Shown here: piece after piece, positions 51,732 through 61,763 of the stretch
Layout of the letters: every line of letters begins with the position of its first letter
Position numbering within the stretch: the first letter of the stretch is position 1
From: Sporosarcina sp. P34
Lineage (GTDB): Bacteria; Bacillota; Bacilli; Bacillales_A; Planococcaceae
Reading direction: 5' to 3'
Length of the DNA: 64,000 nt
Assembly (NCBI RefSeq): GCF_002743375.1
Contig: NZ_PDZC01000003.1
Location: 248,001-312,000 of the forward strand
Program-made: the position numbers and the translations under genes
Notes under the pieces: generated by a model
What the model was told of the DNA's origin: nothing
Seen by the model: only the letters and a program-made list of their open reading frames with translations
Databases searched by the model: none

Positions 51732-52583
51732 TTGTACTTCTAAATAGGCATTTCGGATCGTCAAATATTGACCATTCGATATATTGATAGACATTTCACT
51801 TTCTACTACGTCACTTATGAGAAGATCCATCATATCTTGCCGGCTATTTTTGCTAATTTCATAAAATCCTATATCGCTTTGATCATCTACAAACAATGTA
51901 TAGGAACCAGCTGGGAGATCTGTACCTACTTTGTATTGGCCATCCTTATATATTCCATTAGCGGGTTTTATACTAGGTGCGGAAGCTACAGGATACATTT
52001 CCCCACCTTTTAATGTAAAGTTTTCTCCTTCGCGTAATGTGACATATGTGTGGGAACGTCCATCCAGTGCAACATTAAATACAATACTGTCAGGATTTCC
52101 TGATTGATCTTTTGTATTTTCCAGAAGTGTAAGTCCGTTGGAGAAAACTAAATATTCACCCGGTTCGATGTCAGTTCCCACCAGATATGTACCATCAAGT
52201 ATGGAAGCCGAAGTAGACGGAGCCGTTTGTTTTTCTGGTTTAGCTGGTTTGTGTACGGTTGTTGATGGCTGTGTCGAAGGTGCATCTGAAACGGTGTCAG
52301 ATTGTTCTGTAGCCGGTTTCGATGACGGTTCTTCTATTGGTTTTTCCGGTTCCCTTACATCTTTTTTGATCTCATTCATTTTAGGCTGTTCTTTCTCGGG
52401 CTGTTCTGTGAGTGGTGTTTTAGTAGATTGTTCCGTTGTTGTATTTTGTATCAAACTTTCTGATGATGCTGGCTTGTTTGTTGTAGTTTCGGTTGTTTCT
52501 TTGTTGCTCGCAATGGCAATAATTAGCGCTATCAGCAATATGGCTGCACTAGCTACGGTCCACCGCAATTGTTTTTTGTTCAT
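51729..52583 (-). CDS. Membrane-anchored surface protein with two GTD-type repeats
   Basis: A 284-residue protein: N-terminal anchor helix (about 8-26), a Ser/Thr/Pro/Glu-rich stalk (27-130), then two beta-rich domains of similar build, opening with DGTYLVGTDIEPGEYLVF and DGQYKVGTDLPAGSYTLF. Such repeats are found in extracellular proteins of Bacillales and actinobacteria, without a known ligand. The stalk should carry the domains through the cell wall. Confidence 0.7.
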   Translation of the reverse strand: MNKKQLRWTVASAAILLIALIIAIASNKETTETTTNKPASSESLIQNTTTEQSTKTPLTEQPEKEQPKMNEIKKDVREPEKPIEEPSSKPATEQSDTVSDAPSTQPSTTVHKPAKPEKQTAPSTSASILDGTYLVGTDIEPGEYLVFSNGLTLLENTKDQSGNPDSIVFNVALDGRSHTYVTLREGENFTLKGGEMYPVASAPSIKPANGIYKDGQYKVGTDLPAGSYTLFVDDQSDIGFYEISKNSRQDMMDLLISDVVESEMSINISNGQYLTIRNAYLEVQ

Positions 52584-52808
52584 ATAGTATGTAACCTCAC
52601 TTTTTTCATTATATGTATATGATACATGATAGTACTTTACAGAATCTACCTATTAGCTTTCCTGTTATATAGGAAATTTGATTGTTTACCAGTTGAGCTA
52701 AACATCATAAAGTGTACAGTTGCTTTTAATAAATTTTATTTCCTTTAAGTAGTATATTACTTTGCAAATGGCTATTCACGTGCTAAACTACAAATACAAC
52801 TCAATAGA
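52584..52808. other. Divergent intergenic region, promoter side of the riboswitch
   Basis: No gene. AT-rich; should contain the promoters for the surface protein (minus) and for the riboswitch transcript (plus). I see no clear SigA promoter. Confidence 0.4.
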
Positions 52809-52925
52809 CTTTGACTTTATGTCAAAGGGGAGTAGCTATAGGGAAACCTATTTCACAATCGTCAGTACATGGTTTACTACCATCGGTTGTGATAGCAAAA
52901 TTTTGCTTAGCGAGACCTTTGCCTT
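52809..52925 (+). ncRNA. yybP-ykoY manganese riboswitch
   Basis: The family's fixed parts are present in order: TTTGAC...GTCAAAGGGGAGTAGC, the GGGAAACC hairpin, the long P-arm (CACAATCGTC...CGGTTGTG), and the closing CGAGACCTTTGCC. In B. subtilis this class binds Mn2+ and turns on ykoY. The 3' end overlaps the left arm of a terminator, so the expected switch is transcriptional: Mn2+ binding prevents termination and allows the TerC-family gene to be read. Confidence 0.9.
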
Positions 52926-52948
52926 TTATTAGGCAAGGGTCTTTTTTG
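52913..52948 (+). terminator. Riboswitch expression-platform terminator
   Basis: AGACCTTTGCC pairs with GGCAAGGGTCT (G-T pairs), then TTTTTT. The left arm includes the conserved CCTTTGCC of the aptamer, so aptamer and terminator compete. Confidence 0.85.
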
Positions 52949-52975
52949 TTGTAAAAAATTTGAGGAGGACGATGA

Positions 52976-53734
52976 ATGGAAGCAATTTTATTGGAGTACG
53001 CATGGGTTTTATTAGTATTGATCGCGTTGGAAGGATTATTAGCTGCAGATAATGCAGTAGTTATGGCAGTAATGGTTAAACACTTGCCAAGAATGCAACA
53101 AAAGAAAGCGTTGTTCTATGGATTAATCGGAGCATTTGTATTCCGGTTTGCAGCGCTGTTCATGATCACAATGTTGGTTAATGTATGGCAGATCCAAGCG
53201 CTTGGGGCGGCGTACTTACTGTTTATCGCAATCAAACATATTTACGATCAGAAAAAGGGGAAAGAGCATTCTATAGAACCTGAAGCGACTAAGGGTTCTG
53301 GTTTTTGGATGACTGTATTGAAAGTAGAATTAGCGGATATTGCTTTTGCGGTGGATTCAATGCTCGCTGCAGTGGCATTGGCCATCACATTGCCTCCATT
53401 AGGAGATATAGTGATAGGTGGAATTAACGGAGGCCAGTTTAGCGTCATGCTAGCCGGTGGTTTAGTCGGGCTCGTCATTATGCGATTCGCTGCTCATAAA
53501 TTCGTCCAGTTGCTAGCGAACTATCCGCAATTAGAGACAACGGCTTTCGTTATTGTCGGATGGGTAGGAGTCAAGTTGACTGTCCTAACGTTAGCGCATG
53601 AAAAATTAGGATTCTTACCACTAGATTTTCCACACTCCACTGAATGGAAATTGATTTTTTGGGGAGTTTTAGTGGCGATTGTAGTGATAGGTGCTTTAAT
53701 AAGTATTAAGGAAAAACGAGCTCAGAAAGTATAA
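52976..53734 (+). CDS. ykoY: TerC-family manganese exporter (YkoY-like)
   Basis: A 252-residue membrane protein with about seven helices. The TerC metal motifs are present: LLAADNAVVMAVM (Asp25, Asn26) in the first segments and VELADIAFAVDSMLAAV near residue 120. YkoY/YceF-type proteins export Mn2+, helping metalate secreted enzymes (MeeY/MeeF). GAGGAGG lies 7 bases before the ATG. Control by the upstream Mn riboswitch fits this role. Confidence 0.88.
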   Translation: MEAILLEYAWVLLVLIALEGLLAADNAVVMAVMVKHLPRMQQKKALFYGLIGAFVFRFAALFMITMLVNVWQIQALGAAYLLFIAIKHIYDQKKGKEHSIEPEATKGSGFWMTVLKVELADIAFAVDSMLAAVALAITLPPLGDIVIGGINGGQFSVMLAGGLVGLVIMRFAAHKFVQLLANYPQLETTAFVIVGWVGVKLTVLTLAHEKLGFLPLDFPHSTEWKLIFWGVLVAIVVIGALISIKEKRAQKV

Positions 53735-53796
53735 TGTCTAGTTCTAATAATTGATTACGTACCAACACTAAATAAGCGATTTCGCGAATAAGACAA

Positions 53797-53830
53797 GAAT
53801 CTCCCATTAAAATAGGTGGGAGATTTTTTT
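53797..53830. terminator. Terminator after TerC gene
   Basis: AATCTCCCA/TGGGAGATT stem with 10-base loop, then TTTTTTT. Confidence 0.85.
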
Positions 53831-53940
53831 ATATGATATTATTTATTAGAGAGTTTATATATTAATTAACATGAAACTATTAACAGTATGTACAGAAAAG
53901 TGTAGACAGTATAATCGAAAGGGGGTTCCTCTTACTATTG

Positions 53941-55698
53941 ATGACATTCAAATTCCAAAAACATTTACCCTCCGTACCAATTCCTGAGCTGGAAGATACG
54001 AAAAGGAAACTGCTGGAGGCGATTGAACCATTAATTGGCAAAGAAGAATTCGAAGAGACAAAGAAAGTTGTTCAACAATTTTTTGAAGAAAGCGGAGAAG
54101 CGCAAATGCTGCAGGAAAAGCTTCAGATTTGGCAAGAAGATACTGCAGGCAGTTGGCTAAAACCATTTTGGGATAATGTCTATCTCACATCCCGCAATTC
54201 GTTACATACAAGCAGTAATTTTAATGTTTTACTCGACAATCAGCAATATCCACTACGGACAATTGCAGAGTTAGCAGGTAAAGTGAGTCGATCCGTAGCG
54301 GAGTTTTATCATGCGATCATGGATGAAAAAGCTGCCCCTGAAATTTCGCGGGGAATGCCGCTCGACATGAGTCAGTATCCTAACTTCTTCCGATCTGTCC
54401 GAATTCCTAAAATTCACCGGGATGGTCATTACGTCACGGAATACTCGAAAGTGGAAAATCATATTAGCCTGATGACTAATGGTAATATCTTCTCCATTCC
54501 TGTCACTAATCAACGCGGTATAATTTATTCCAGTGAGGCATTGTCGAGTGTCATTGAATCGATTATTTCATTGAAAGAGCCAGCTGGAAAAAATGTAGGG
54601 ATTTTTACTACAACAAATAGAAATAAAGCAGCGAATATTTATCAACAACTTTCAGTAACTACAATCAATGCCGAAAATCTACAAAGCATAGCGGATTCTC
54701 TAGTCGTTCTATCGATAGATGAAGAAAGTACAAATTCCGATGAAGCGATACAAAATTTACTACTGGGCGGCAAAAATAAATACTTTGATAAGACATTGCA
54801 AATCGTCATTACTAAAGCGGGCGAGGTTGGGTATAGTGTGGAACATACGGCAGTGGATGGAACTACGAGTTTCGCGGTAATACAATATATACAAGACCAG
54901 CTTAATTCAACGGATACAGAAAGCATCGAAAAGAAAGGGCGGCCTGGAGCAGAAAAGTTGGAGTGGATTTTATCGGCTGAATTACTAGAAGAGTTTCATA
55001 AATTGGAAATAGAAAATGAAAAAACCGTTCAAAATTATTTTATTCATGTGCAAAATTTTGAGGCGTTTGGTACTGATGAAATAAAACAACTTGGATTCAG
55101 TCCAGATGCATTTTTCCATATGGCGCTGCAAGTTGCCCAATATAAAACATTCGCTACAATGCGCAGCACATATGAAGCGGTGTCGATGCGCTTATTCAAA
55201 GAAGGAAGAACGGAATGCATACGTCCTTCAAGCACAGAAAATTTGGCATTGGTTAAAGCGATAGTAGAGGATCCACTAGAACCCGCGATAGTATATCGAT
55301 TAATGCAACATGCAAGTACTGCACATTCCGCTCGTTTAGAAGAAGCACGAATGGGGTTTGGCGTGGAAAGACATCTCTTTGGATTACAAGAAATACTTTC
55401 ACTGTTTAAAGATGAGCTGGGGATAGAAAAATCACCTGCACTATTTTCCGATCCCGGCTATTTAAAAATGCGTCATGATTTTATTTCCACTAGCAATATG
55501 ACACATCCCGAAGTCAAAAGTTGTATGTTTGGACCAGTAGTAGAAGACGGCTATGGAATTTTTTATGTCCTACTGAAAAATCGATTGATAATAAACTATT
55601 CTAGTTTTAGCCGGAATGAACAGGATGCGAAGCTTCTTGTGAAAAATCTTGATGATGCGCTAATTGAACTGAGAGATATCGCATTAGCTGTCAAGTAG
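53941..55698 (+). CDS. Choline/carnitine O-acyltransferase family protein
   Basis: A 585-residue acyltransferase. The catalytic His is expected at residue 302 in VEHTAVDGTTS, matching the EH..xDG motif of carnitine and choline acyltransferases; the STS motif is at 516-518 (ISTSNM). The N-terminus (LPSVPIPELEDTKRKLLEAI) also fits the family. Such enzymes move acyl groups between CoA and a hydroxyl acceptor such as carnitine; the acceptor here is unknown. They are common in eukaryotes and sparse in bacteria. ATG 53941 follows TTG 53938; GGGGG lies about 15 bases upstream, a long spacing. Confidence 0.85.
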   Translation: MTFKFQKHLPSVPIPELEDTKRKLLEAIEPLIGKEEFEETKKVVQQFFEESGEAQMLQEKLQIWQEDTAGSWLKPFWDNVYLTSRNSLHTSSNFNVLLDNQQYPLRTIAELAGKVSRSVAEFYHAIMDEKAAPEISRGMPLDMSQYPNFFRSVRIPKIHRDGHYVTEYSKVENHISLMTNGNIFSIPVTNQRGIIYSSEALSSVIESIISLKEPAGKNVGIFTTTNRNKAANIYQQLSVTTINAENLQSIADSLVVLSIDEESTNSDEAIQNLLLGGKNKYFDKTLQIVITKAGEVGYSVEHTAVDGTTSFAVIQYIQDQLNSTDTESIEKKGRPGAEKLEWILSAELLEEFHKLEIENEKTVQNYFIHVQNFEAFGTDEIKQLGFSPDAFFHMALQVAQYKTFATMRSTYEAVSMRLFKEGRTECIRPSSTENLALVKAIVEDPLEPAIVYRLMQHASTAHSARLEEARMGFGVERHLFGLQEILSLFKDELGIEKSPALFSDPGYLKMRHDFISTSNMTHPEVKSCMFGPVVEDGYGIFYVLLKNRLIINYSSFSRNEQDAKLLVKNLDDALIELRDIALAVK

Positions 55699-55723
55699 TG
55701 CATGTATAATGGAGAGTGAAATA

Positions 55724-56380
55724 ATGAAAGCTGTAGAATTATATTTAACGAATTACTTCTATGGAATTGAACTGGCACCCGCCCTATTTTATGAAACGAA
55801 TAAAGCCATACGCTTTGAAATTTCAGAGTCTATTGCATATGATGAACCGGATTTTTTAAAACAAGCATTCTACCGCTCCATTACTTTATTCGAGGCGGTA
55901 TTTAGAGACGAGGATGACATCATACTAGTCACTGATGTTCATACAAACAATCATTTCCTACGTGCAAAACCGTTACATGTCTATTCCAAATATGTAAAAC
56001 GAAAAGATTTGTTATATAAATTGCGGTTTTCGACGGTTCCTAATCTCTATGGCGATGAGGAAGAACTTGTAACGCATCGCTTTTCGCTATCTTGTAAGAA
56101 ACAGGATGTTCGGTATAAGCAATTGCTGAAAGCGATTTGTTATGAAGATTTCGCTGATCCGACAACGATTTTAAAACATAATCCTGAAAGTGGTTATGAT
56201 ATTTTCTTTATTAATCAATCGAAGAATATCATTTATCACCTATATGATGATCGCGGGTGTGATATCATAGCGTCTGACAAAGAATCCATTCGATTTCTTT
56301 ATGAACAATATACTGACTGGATTCTTGAATATGATAAGGCGGAAGTGGATCAAGTCTTTTCGTTGAACAATTATAGCTAA
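55724..56380 (+). CDS. DUF3885 domain protein
   Basis: A 218-residue protein with the DUF3885 signature at the end (YDIFFINQSKNIIYHLYDDRG then IRFLYEQYTDWILEYD). These acidic proteins occur in Bacillales and are related to immunity-like families; function is unknown. GGAGAGTGA lies 5 bases before ATG 55724, which is preferred to ATG 55709. Confidence 0.8.
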   Translation: MKAVELYLTNYFYGIELAPALFYETNKAIRFEISESIAYDEPDFLKQAFYRSITLFEAVFRDEDDIILVTDVHTNNHFLRAKPLHVYSKYVKRKDLLYKLRFSTVPNLYGDEEELVTHRFSLSCKKQDVRYKQLLKAICYEDFADPTTILKHNPESGYDIFFINQSKNIIYHLYDDRGCDIIASDKESIRFLYEQYTDWILEYDKAEVDQVFSLNNYS

Positions 56381-56496
56381 ACTCGATTCCTCAAAAGATA
56401 GATTTTTCGCTTTAAGTCTAAGAAAAGAAATCAGCAATCTGGTTTGATTAATGGTATACTTGCAAAGTATAATTTACAAGCGAGTGGGTGAAAGAT

Positions 56497-56895
56497 ATGA
56501 TAGAGATAAAACTTTCTCCAATTGGCGAAGGAGAGTTCAATAGGGGTGTATTCGCAACATGCGATATTAAAAAAGGACAGCTGTTACACGAGGCACCAGT
56601 TATTCCCTATCCAAATGAGCAACATCAACATATTGAAAAAACCGTTCTATCTGACTATGCTTTCGAATATGGAGAAAACCATTCGGCAGTCCTGCTTGGC
56701 TACGGAATGTTATTTAATCATTCCTATGAGCCCAATGCGACCTATGATATTAATTTTGATCATCATACATTTGATTTCTCTGCTTACAAAGATATTAAAG
56801 CTGGAGAAGAGATTTTGATCAACTATAATGGCGATGTGGATGATGAAGAGCAATTATGGTTTAATGACGATTATGATGGTACAGCTAACGATTAA
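56497..56895 (+). CDS. SET-domain protein
   Basis: A 132-residue minimal SET protein: RGVFATCDIKKGQLLHEAPV, GYGMLFNHSYEPNATYDI and DIKAGEEILINYNGDVDD are the three conserved blocks that bind S-adenosylmethionine and the Lys channel (NHS...PN and final Tyr). Lys methylation of a protein is expected; bacterial targets are unknown. GAGTGGGTGA precedes ATG 56497; GTG 56488 is inside that site. Confidence 0.85.
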   Translation: MIEIKLSPIGEGEFNRGVFATCDIKKGQLLHEAPVIPYPNEQHQHIEKTVLSDYAFEYGENHSAVLLGYGMLFNHSYEPNATYDINFDHHTFDFSAYKDIKAGEEILINYNGDVDDEEQLWFNDDYDGTAND

Positions 56896-56955
56896 TCATA
56901 AGCATGAGAACACTTTGAATCAGCATATGGATTAAAGTGATTCTCATTTCTATCA

Positions 56956-57030
56956 TGTCCTAGTAGCTCAGCTGGATAGAGCAACGCCCTCCTAAGGCGT
57001 AGGTCGGGGGTTCGAATCCCTTCTAGGACA
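56956..57030 (+). tRNA. tRNA-Arg (CCU anticodon)
   Basis: Complete cloverleaf: acceptor TGTCCTA/TAGGACA, D arm AGCTC...GAGC, anticodon stem ACGCC/GGCGT with loop CTCCTAA (anticodon CCT, reads AGG), and T arm with GGTTCGAATCC. CCA is not encoded. A terminator follows about 35 bases on. Confidence 0.97.
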
Positions 57031-57064
57031 TTATCAAGACAGTTTAGGAGAAGGTTAGAAATTT

Positions 57065-57110
57065 AAAAAGCGCCACACATGTTGTCCAAACAACATGTGT
57101 GGCGCTTTTT
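57065..57110. terminator. Terminator after tRNA-Arg
   Basis: A near-perfect stem of about 20 bp (AAAAGCGCCACACATGTTG and its complement) with a TCCAAA-type loop and T run. Confidence 0.9.
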
Positions 57111-57578
57111 GTTGATAGAGAAGGCAATATAAAAGTTCAGGAGATGAAACCATACGCGAGTCCCTATGTTAATCCGAGCAGCAATGGGTAATGTGTTATC
57201 TTCTTTCGTTTCTTGGCCTTGCGAGTCAGAACGATATTTTTTTGAGATCTTTACAGTTGGAGTTTAATAAAGGGAAAAGGAGTATAAAGTACCACCTGTA
57301 GTAATGGGAAATAATACAAAATTGGTCGAGGAGTTTTCGGACATAGTAGTTTTTATAAAGGATTTTAATGAGGTAGGAAGTTTTACTGTTTTCGAAAAAT
57401 GATATAACATCAGTCTTTTACTTAAAAGTTTACATGAAAAAGTTTTACTTTACGTCTATTTAATTTTAAAGCGTATAACCAATGTATAGGGAGCAGTCGA
57501 AAGTGATGATAAGTACTCTTTTGTACCTATTTTTGTTGGGAAGATTAATTATTTAATGTTTGAATATTTTTAATATTG
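57111..57578. other. Gene-poor region with a coding-like remnant
   Basis: No intact gene. On the plus strand around 57290-57400 a frame reads KVPPVVMGNNTKLVEEFSD and on to a TGA at about 57402; it looks like the end of a decayed protein gene, with an AAGGAG upstream but no close start codon. Confidence 0.35.
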
Positions 57579-57606
57579 TTGACATACAAAAGTGGATGTC
57601 TATAAT
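57579..57606 (+). promoter_or_regulatory. SigA-type promoter of the acylase gene
   Basis: TTGACA at 57579-57584 and TATAAT at 57601-57606, 16-base spacer. Transcription would start near 57613, leaving a leader of about 245 bases before the acylase gene. Confidence 0.75.
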
Positions 57607-57732
57607 GTAAAACACAGTTGCCGTTTGAAAACTGTTATACGAATTGGATATTTAGTCCACTTCGGTAGATTGGTGATTAAATGGAGAATGGGAAGGGGAT
57701 GTAGGATTTTGCGATATGAAGCTCTTTAAAAA

Positions 57733-57746
57733 TGATAGCGCTATCA
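57733..57746 (+). promoter_or_regulatory. Candidate cre site (CcpA)
   Basis: TGATAGCGCTATCA is a perfect palindrome that matches the catabolite-responsive element consensus except at one position. It lies about 120 bases downstream of the promoter, where CcpA can act as a roadblock, so carbon catabolite repression of the acylase is likely. Confidence 0.55.
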
Positions 57747-57859
57747 CTAGGCGGAAATTTTTTTGAAGTATTGGTATTAGAATGTAGTGATTTACACTAG
57801 TAGGAACACACGCTGTTTGAATGAATTTGAAGCATAATAATTGATAAGGTGGTTATGTA

Positions 57860-60316
57860 ATGAAGCGTTCAATGAAATTACTTATGCATATGACACTAAT
57901 TTTAGTTCTGATTTTCTTATCTGCCTGCTCAAAAGAGGATGTATTATTAGGTGAAAAAGTGCAAAGTGTTTCCAAAGCTGTTAAAGTCCATCGCGATGAA
58001 TTTGGGGTTCCACATATTTATGCTGACTCGATGGAAGACTTATACAAAGCTTATGGTTATGTGATGGCACAAGATCGACTATTTCAGCTAGAGATGTTTA
58101 AACGAGCAAATGAAGGTACTGCTGCAGAGGTATTTGGGGAAGAGTATCTAGCGCATGATGAAAAGATACGACGTGATGGACACACTGATGAGGCGATTCA
58201 AAAAATGATCGATACAATGGATCCTTTTGCGAAGGAAATCATTGAAAACTTTTCAAGTGGGATTGATCGCTATGTCAAAGAGGCCCTTGAGGATCCCGAA
58301 ACTAAATTATCAAAGGAATTTTCTGAGTATGATTTGAAACCAGCAAATTGGACAAGTGTAGATGTTCTTCGCTTGTACATGGCTTCTATGACGGCCTTCA
58401 TGGATCAAGAGCAAGAGCTTGAAAATGCTACTATTTATGCCAAATTGTTAGATGAATACGATGAAGAAAAGGCGCAAGCAATTTTTAATGATATGGTTTG
58501 GATAAACGATCCGGACGCACCAACAAGTTCGGATAGCGATGCTTCGATTGGTAAAGGAACGCCATTTGCAAATACTAAGACGCTAGAGCAAGTCGCGTTC
58601 GCGGGCGAGACCGTGTCCTCGATGCGAGAAGATTTTATTGGGAAAAGGCAAGAGCTAGGGGTGCCACTAAAAGTAGGTAGTAATGCCGCGATTATTGGCG
58701 CTTCAAAATCTAAATCTGGTAATCCCATCATGTTTGGTGGACCACAAGTAGGTTTTACAGCACCGGGCTTTATTTATGAAGTCGGACTTCACGGTCCAGA
58801 TCTTAATATTCAAGGTTCGTCATTTATTGGATATCCATTCATTATGTTTGGTGCGACGAATGACTTTGCCTTTACAGCAACCGCTGGCTATGGCGATGTA
58901 TCGGATATTTTTGAAGAAGAGGTAAATCCCAATAATCCAAATGAGTATAAGTACAATAGGGAATGGGTGGACTTTGAAAAAAGAACTGAAAGTATTGATG
59001 TGAAAAAAGATAATGGGGAGATTGAAACTGTTACTCGGGAATTTCACGATAGTGTTCATGGTCCCGTTATTTTTAAAGATGATGACAATCATATTGCTTA
59101 CAGTAAAAAATGGGCTTTTCGAGGAACTGAAGCAGACAGTTGGGCAGCTTATGTAAAGATGAACTATGCAACGAATCAAGAAGAATTTGCGAAAGCTGCA
59201 AGAGAGTATACCATGTCATTGAATTGGTTTTATGCTGATAAAAAAGGTGAAATTGCTTACTATCATGTCGGTCAAATACCTGAGCGGGATGAACGAGTAG
59301 ATTGGCGTTTCCCCACACCAGGAACAGGTGAATATGAGTGGAAAGGTTTTCTAGACACAGCGGATAATCCACACGAAGTCAATCCTGAACGTGGTTTTGT
59401 AGCGAATTGGAATAACAAACCTGCGCCAAACTGGAATACGAATGAACAAAACTATATGTGGGGAACAGATCACCGGAATCATCAATTTATTGATAGAATT
59501 AGTGCACGAAAAAAATTATCGATTGAAGATGTAAATGAAGTCAACTATGAAACGAGCTTTGTCAATTTAAAGACACGTTGGTTCAAGCCATTTTTGCTAG
59601 ATGCTCTTTCAACAAAAGTAGATAACCACCGTAAATATGAGACAGCTATCTCCATTCTGGAAGATTGGAATAATTTAAATGAAGATAAAAACAATGATGG
59701 CTACTATGATTCACCTGGCGCAACAATTATGAAGGCTTGGTGGGATCAGTTCTTTGTGAACGTTACAGAAGAAGACATTGGTAAGTTTTACGAAAAGATG
59801 AGACCGTTCGTAGATCATCGATCAGGTGGATCAGGCTTATTGTCCCACCTCATTCAAGGAGATAAAGCAGCGTTACAAGTAGAAAATGATTGGTTAAAGG
59901 GACGTAACCTTGAAGAAATTGCACGTGAAAGTTTTGATCAAGTTGTAGTGGATCTGGAAAAAGAATATGGCGCATCCATGAAAGATTGGATCATGCCGAT
60001 TGAGACGATGACATTCGGCGCTGAATCCCTTATAGGGGTGCCGCATGGACTAGGAGATCAGCAACCCATTATTTTAATGAATCGCGGAAGTGAGAATCAT
60101 TTTGTTGAAATGACAGAGAACGGCCCTGTAGGCATGAATGTTACACCACCTGGCCAGATCGGTTTCATTAGACAAGACGGTGAGTATTCTCAACATTATA
60201 AAGATCAGATTGAAATGTTTAAAAACTTTGAGTATAAACACATGCTTTTTGAAAAAGAGGACGTTCTAGATCATTCTGTTGAGACATTTGAGATTGATTT
60301 TGAAGAAGAGTCATAA
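57860..60316 (+). CDS. Penicillin acylase family lipoprotein
   Basis: An 818-residue N-terminal nucleophile amidase. The signal has lipobox LSAC (Cys23), so it is anchored outside the cell. The A-chain part ([33 protein letters not shown]) leads to the self-cleavage site before Ser274 (VGSNAAIIG), which becomes the nucleophile of the B chain; [12 protein letters not shown] and [11 protein letters not shown] follow. Substrates of such enzymes include penicillins, N-acyl-homoserine lactones and other acyl amides; which applies is unknown. AAGGTGGT precedes the ATG. Confidence 0.88.
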   Translation: MKRSMKLLMHMTLILVLIFLSACSKEDVLLGEKVQSVSKAVKVHRDEFGVPHIYADSMEDLYKAYGYVMAQDRLFQLEMFKRANEGTAAEVFGEEYLAHDEKIRRDGHTDEAIQKMIDTMDPFAKEIIENFSSGIDRYVKEALEDPETKLSKEFSEYDLKPANWTSVDVLRLYMASMTAFMDQEQELENATIYAKLLDEYDEEKAQAIFNDMVWINDPDAPTSSDSDASIGKGTPFANTKTLEQVAFAGETVSSMREDFIGKRQELGVPLKVGSNAAIIGASKSKSGNPIMFGGPQVGFTAPGFIYEVGLHGPDLNIQGSSFIGYPFIMFGATNDFAFTATAGYGDVSDIFEEEVNPNNPNEYKYNREWVDFEKRTESIDVKKDNGEIETVTREFHDSVHGPVIFKDDDNHIAYSKKWAFRGTEADSWAAYVKMNYATNQEEFAKAAREYTMSLNWFYADKKGEIAYYHVGQIPERDERVDWRFPTPGTGEYEWKGFLDTADNPHEVNPERGFVANWNNKPAPNWNTNEQNYMWGTDHRNHQFIDRISARKKLSIEDVNEVNYETSFVNLKTRWFKPFLLDALSTKVDNHRKYETAISILEDWNNLNEDKNNDGYYDSPGATIMKAWWDQFFVNVTEEDIGKFYEKMRPFVDHRSGGSGLLSHLIQGDKAALQVENDWLKGRNLEEIARESFDQVVVDLEKEYGASMKDWIMPIETMTFGAESLIGVPHGLGDQQPIILMNRGSENHFVEMTENGPVGMNVTPPGQIGFIRQDGEYSQHYKDQIEMFKNFEYKHMLFEKEDVLDHSVETFEIDFEEES

Positions 60317-60596
60317 GGTGAGTGAAGTATTTGCTATGAAAGAACAGTAAGGAGGAACTGAGAAGAAAAAAGTGTTTGTTTCTTCTCAGTTTTTTCATAT
60401 GAAACGAGTATGGATCAGTTTTAAGTATGATGTGAATAGTCCCTACACTTTCTAATCGAGGTTCCGCATAATAGAATATGTACAAATTGGAGATTTCCGA
60501 CTAATAATAGGTAGTACATTTGATTTGGAAGTGGTAGCAGAAGCACAGCAGCGATTGCAAGGGAGAAAGACGATGGGGAAATAGTATTGACGACGT
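60317..60596. other. Intergenic region between convergent acylase and LCP genes
   Basis: Apart from two terminators (60356-60396 and 60597-60645) no gene or repeat is seen. Confidence 0.6.
60356..60396 (+). terminator. Terminator of acylase gene
   Basis: AACTGAGAAGAAA pairs with TTTCTTCTCAGTT, then TTTTTC. Confidence 0.85.
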
Positions 60597-60645
60597 AAAA
60601 ATAAGCTGTTCCGGTCGGTTGAATGACTGGAACAGCTTATTTTTC
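60597..60645 (-). terminator. Terminator of LCP gene
   Basis: AAAAATAAGCTGTTCC and GGAACAGCTTATTTTT form a long stem with an extra CGGTC/GACTG-like top; A and T runs on both flanks allow use in both directions. Confidence 0.85.
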
Positions 60646-60663
60646 TGTGAGACTATATCGTTT

Positions 60664-61740
60664 TTAGTATTGTTGATTTTGACTATCTTCAGGATCTGTT
60701 GCATATTCTCCGTATTGTTCACTTTCGTCGTTTACTGATTCATCCTCTACTGATAAAAACTCGCGTAATGCTTGTTTGTTTTGTTCTAGGTTAATCTCGA
60801 GAACAGCACCAACATCTGTGCGCAAGTCTCCAAATGATCCTTCTACCGGAATACGTAGTGATTCCATTTCGTTATCTTTTCCACCAGTTAACATACCTTT
60901 AGCAATTGTAAAGATCGTTTTACTGTCGATGTTCGTATCAATATATGGGCCAATAACGCCCATTAATTTCGGGATATTGACGAGTGTCTGTAAACTCATC
61001 GCTTCATCTTTCAGTTTCCCTAATGCCTCTTGTTGACGTTGCACGCGACCGTAATCACTGTGGATGTCATGGCGGAATCGTACATAACCGAGTAATTGAT
61101 CCCCGTTCAATTTTTGTTGGCCGGGATAGAGAGTTAAACCTAGACCGTGTGACATCTCATATGGAATATCGACTTCAATACCGTCAGGAGCGATTACATC
61201 GACGATTTTTGAGAAACCTTCGAAGTTAACAATCGCATAATATTGTACATCTACATCGAAATTTTGCTTGATCGTTTGTCGTACTAATTCAGGTCCTCCA
61301 AGTGCATAAGCGGCATTGATCTTTTCCATACCGTGTCCTGGAATATCGACGTATATATCACGCATCAACGAGATTAACTTCACTTTGTTTGTTGTTTGAT
61401 CGTAGTGACCGATCATCAAAGCGTCTGAACGTGTGTCATCTTCGTCGCCTCTTGCATCATCACCGATCAACAATACGTTAATTTCTCCAAATTGTGATTC
61501 GCCGCCTTCAAAGTCGTCAAAAGCGGAATCGCTAGTAGAAAAAGTATTACTGCTGTCGCTAAGTTCTGTATGTATTTCATTTGTTTTGCCGCCGCTAGCA
61601 AACGATAAGCCGTTTGAATATTGTGCAGTGACGTATCCGCCACCCGCTAACAGTAGCAAAGTGAATATCATGAATATTAATCGTTTATATTTTCTTTTAA
61701 GTTTTTTCTTACGACGCTTTCCAGTCTCTCTGTTTTCCAT
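60664..61740 (-). CDS. LytR-CpsA-Psr (LCP) family protein
   Basis: A 358-residue membrane-anchored enzyme that attaches teichoic acid or other polymers to peptidoglycan. A very basic cytoplasmic start (GKRRKKKLKRKYKR), one membrane helix, an extracellular linker, then the LCP domain: INVLLIGDDARGDEDDTRSD, LISLMRDIYVDIPGHGMEKINAAYALGG and YVRFRHDIHSDYGRVQRQQ carry the conserved Asp and Arg residues that bind the lipid pyrophosphate. The C-terminal tail is acidic. AGGTGTGA lies 8 bases before ATG 61740; GTG 61749 falls within that site. Confidence 0.9.
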   Translation of the reverse strand: MENRETGKRRKKKLKRKYKRLIFMIFTLLLLAGGGYVTAQYSNGLSFASGGKTNEIHTELSDSSNTFSTSDSAFDDFEGGESQFGEINVLLIGDDARGDEDDTRSDALMIGHYDQTTNKVKLISLMRDIYVDIPGHGMEKINAAYALGGPELVRQTIKQNFDVDVQYYAIVNFEGFSKIVDVIAPDGIEVDIPYEMSHGLGLTLYPGQQKLNGDQLLGYVRFRHDIHSDYGRVQRQQEALGKLKDEAMSLQTLVNIPKLMGVIGPYIDTNIDSKTIFTIAKGMLTGGKDNEMESLRIPVEGSFGDLRTDVGAVLEINLEQNKQALREFLSVEDESVNDESEQYGEYATDPEDSQNQQY

Positions 61741-61763
61741 TAATGTCACACCTACTCGTTTAA

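Noticed and set aside
52138..52587. 149-residue Cys/Ser/Gly-rich plus-strand frame
   Set aside because: Complement of the repetitive stalk of the surface protein.
57290..57402. Protein-like frame ending in VGSFTVFEK
   Set aside because: No start codon near the AAGGAG and no recognised family; noted only as a remnant within the gap entry.
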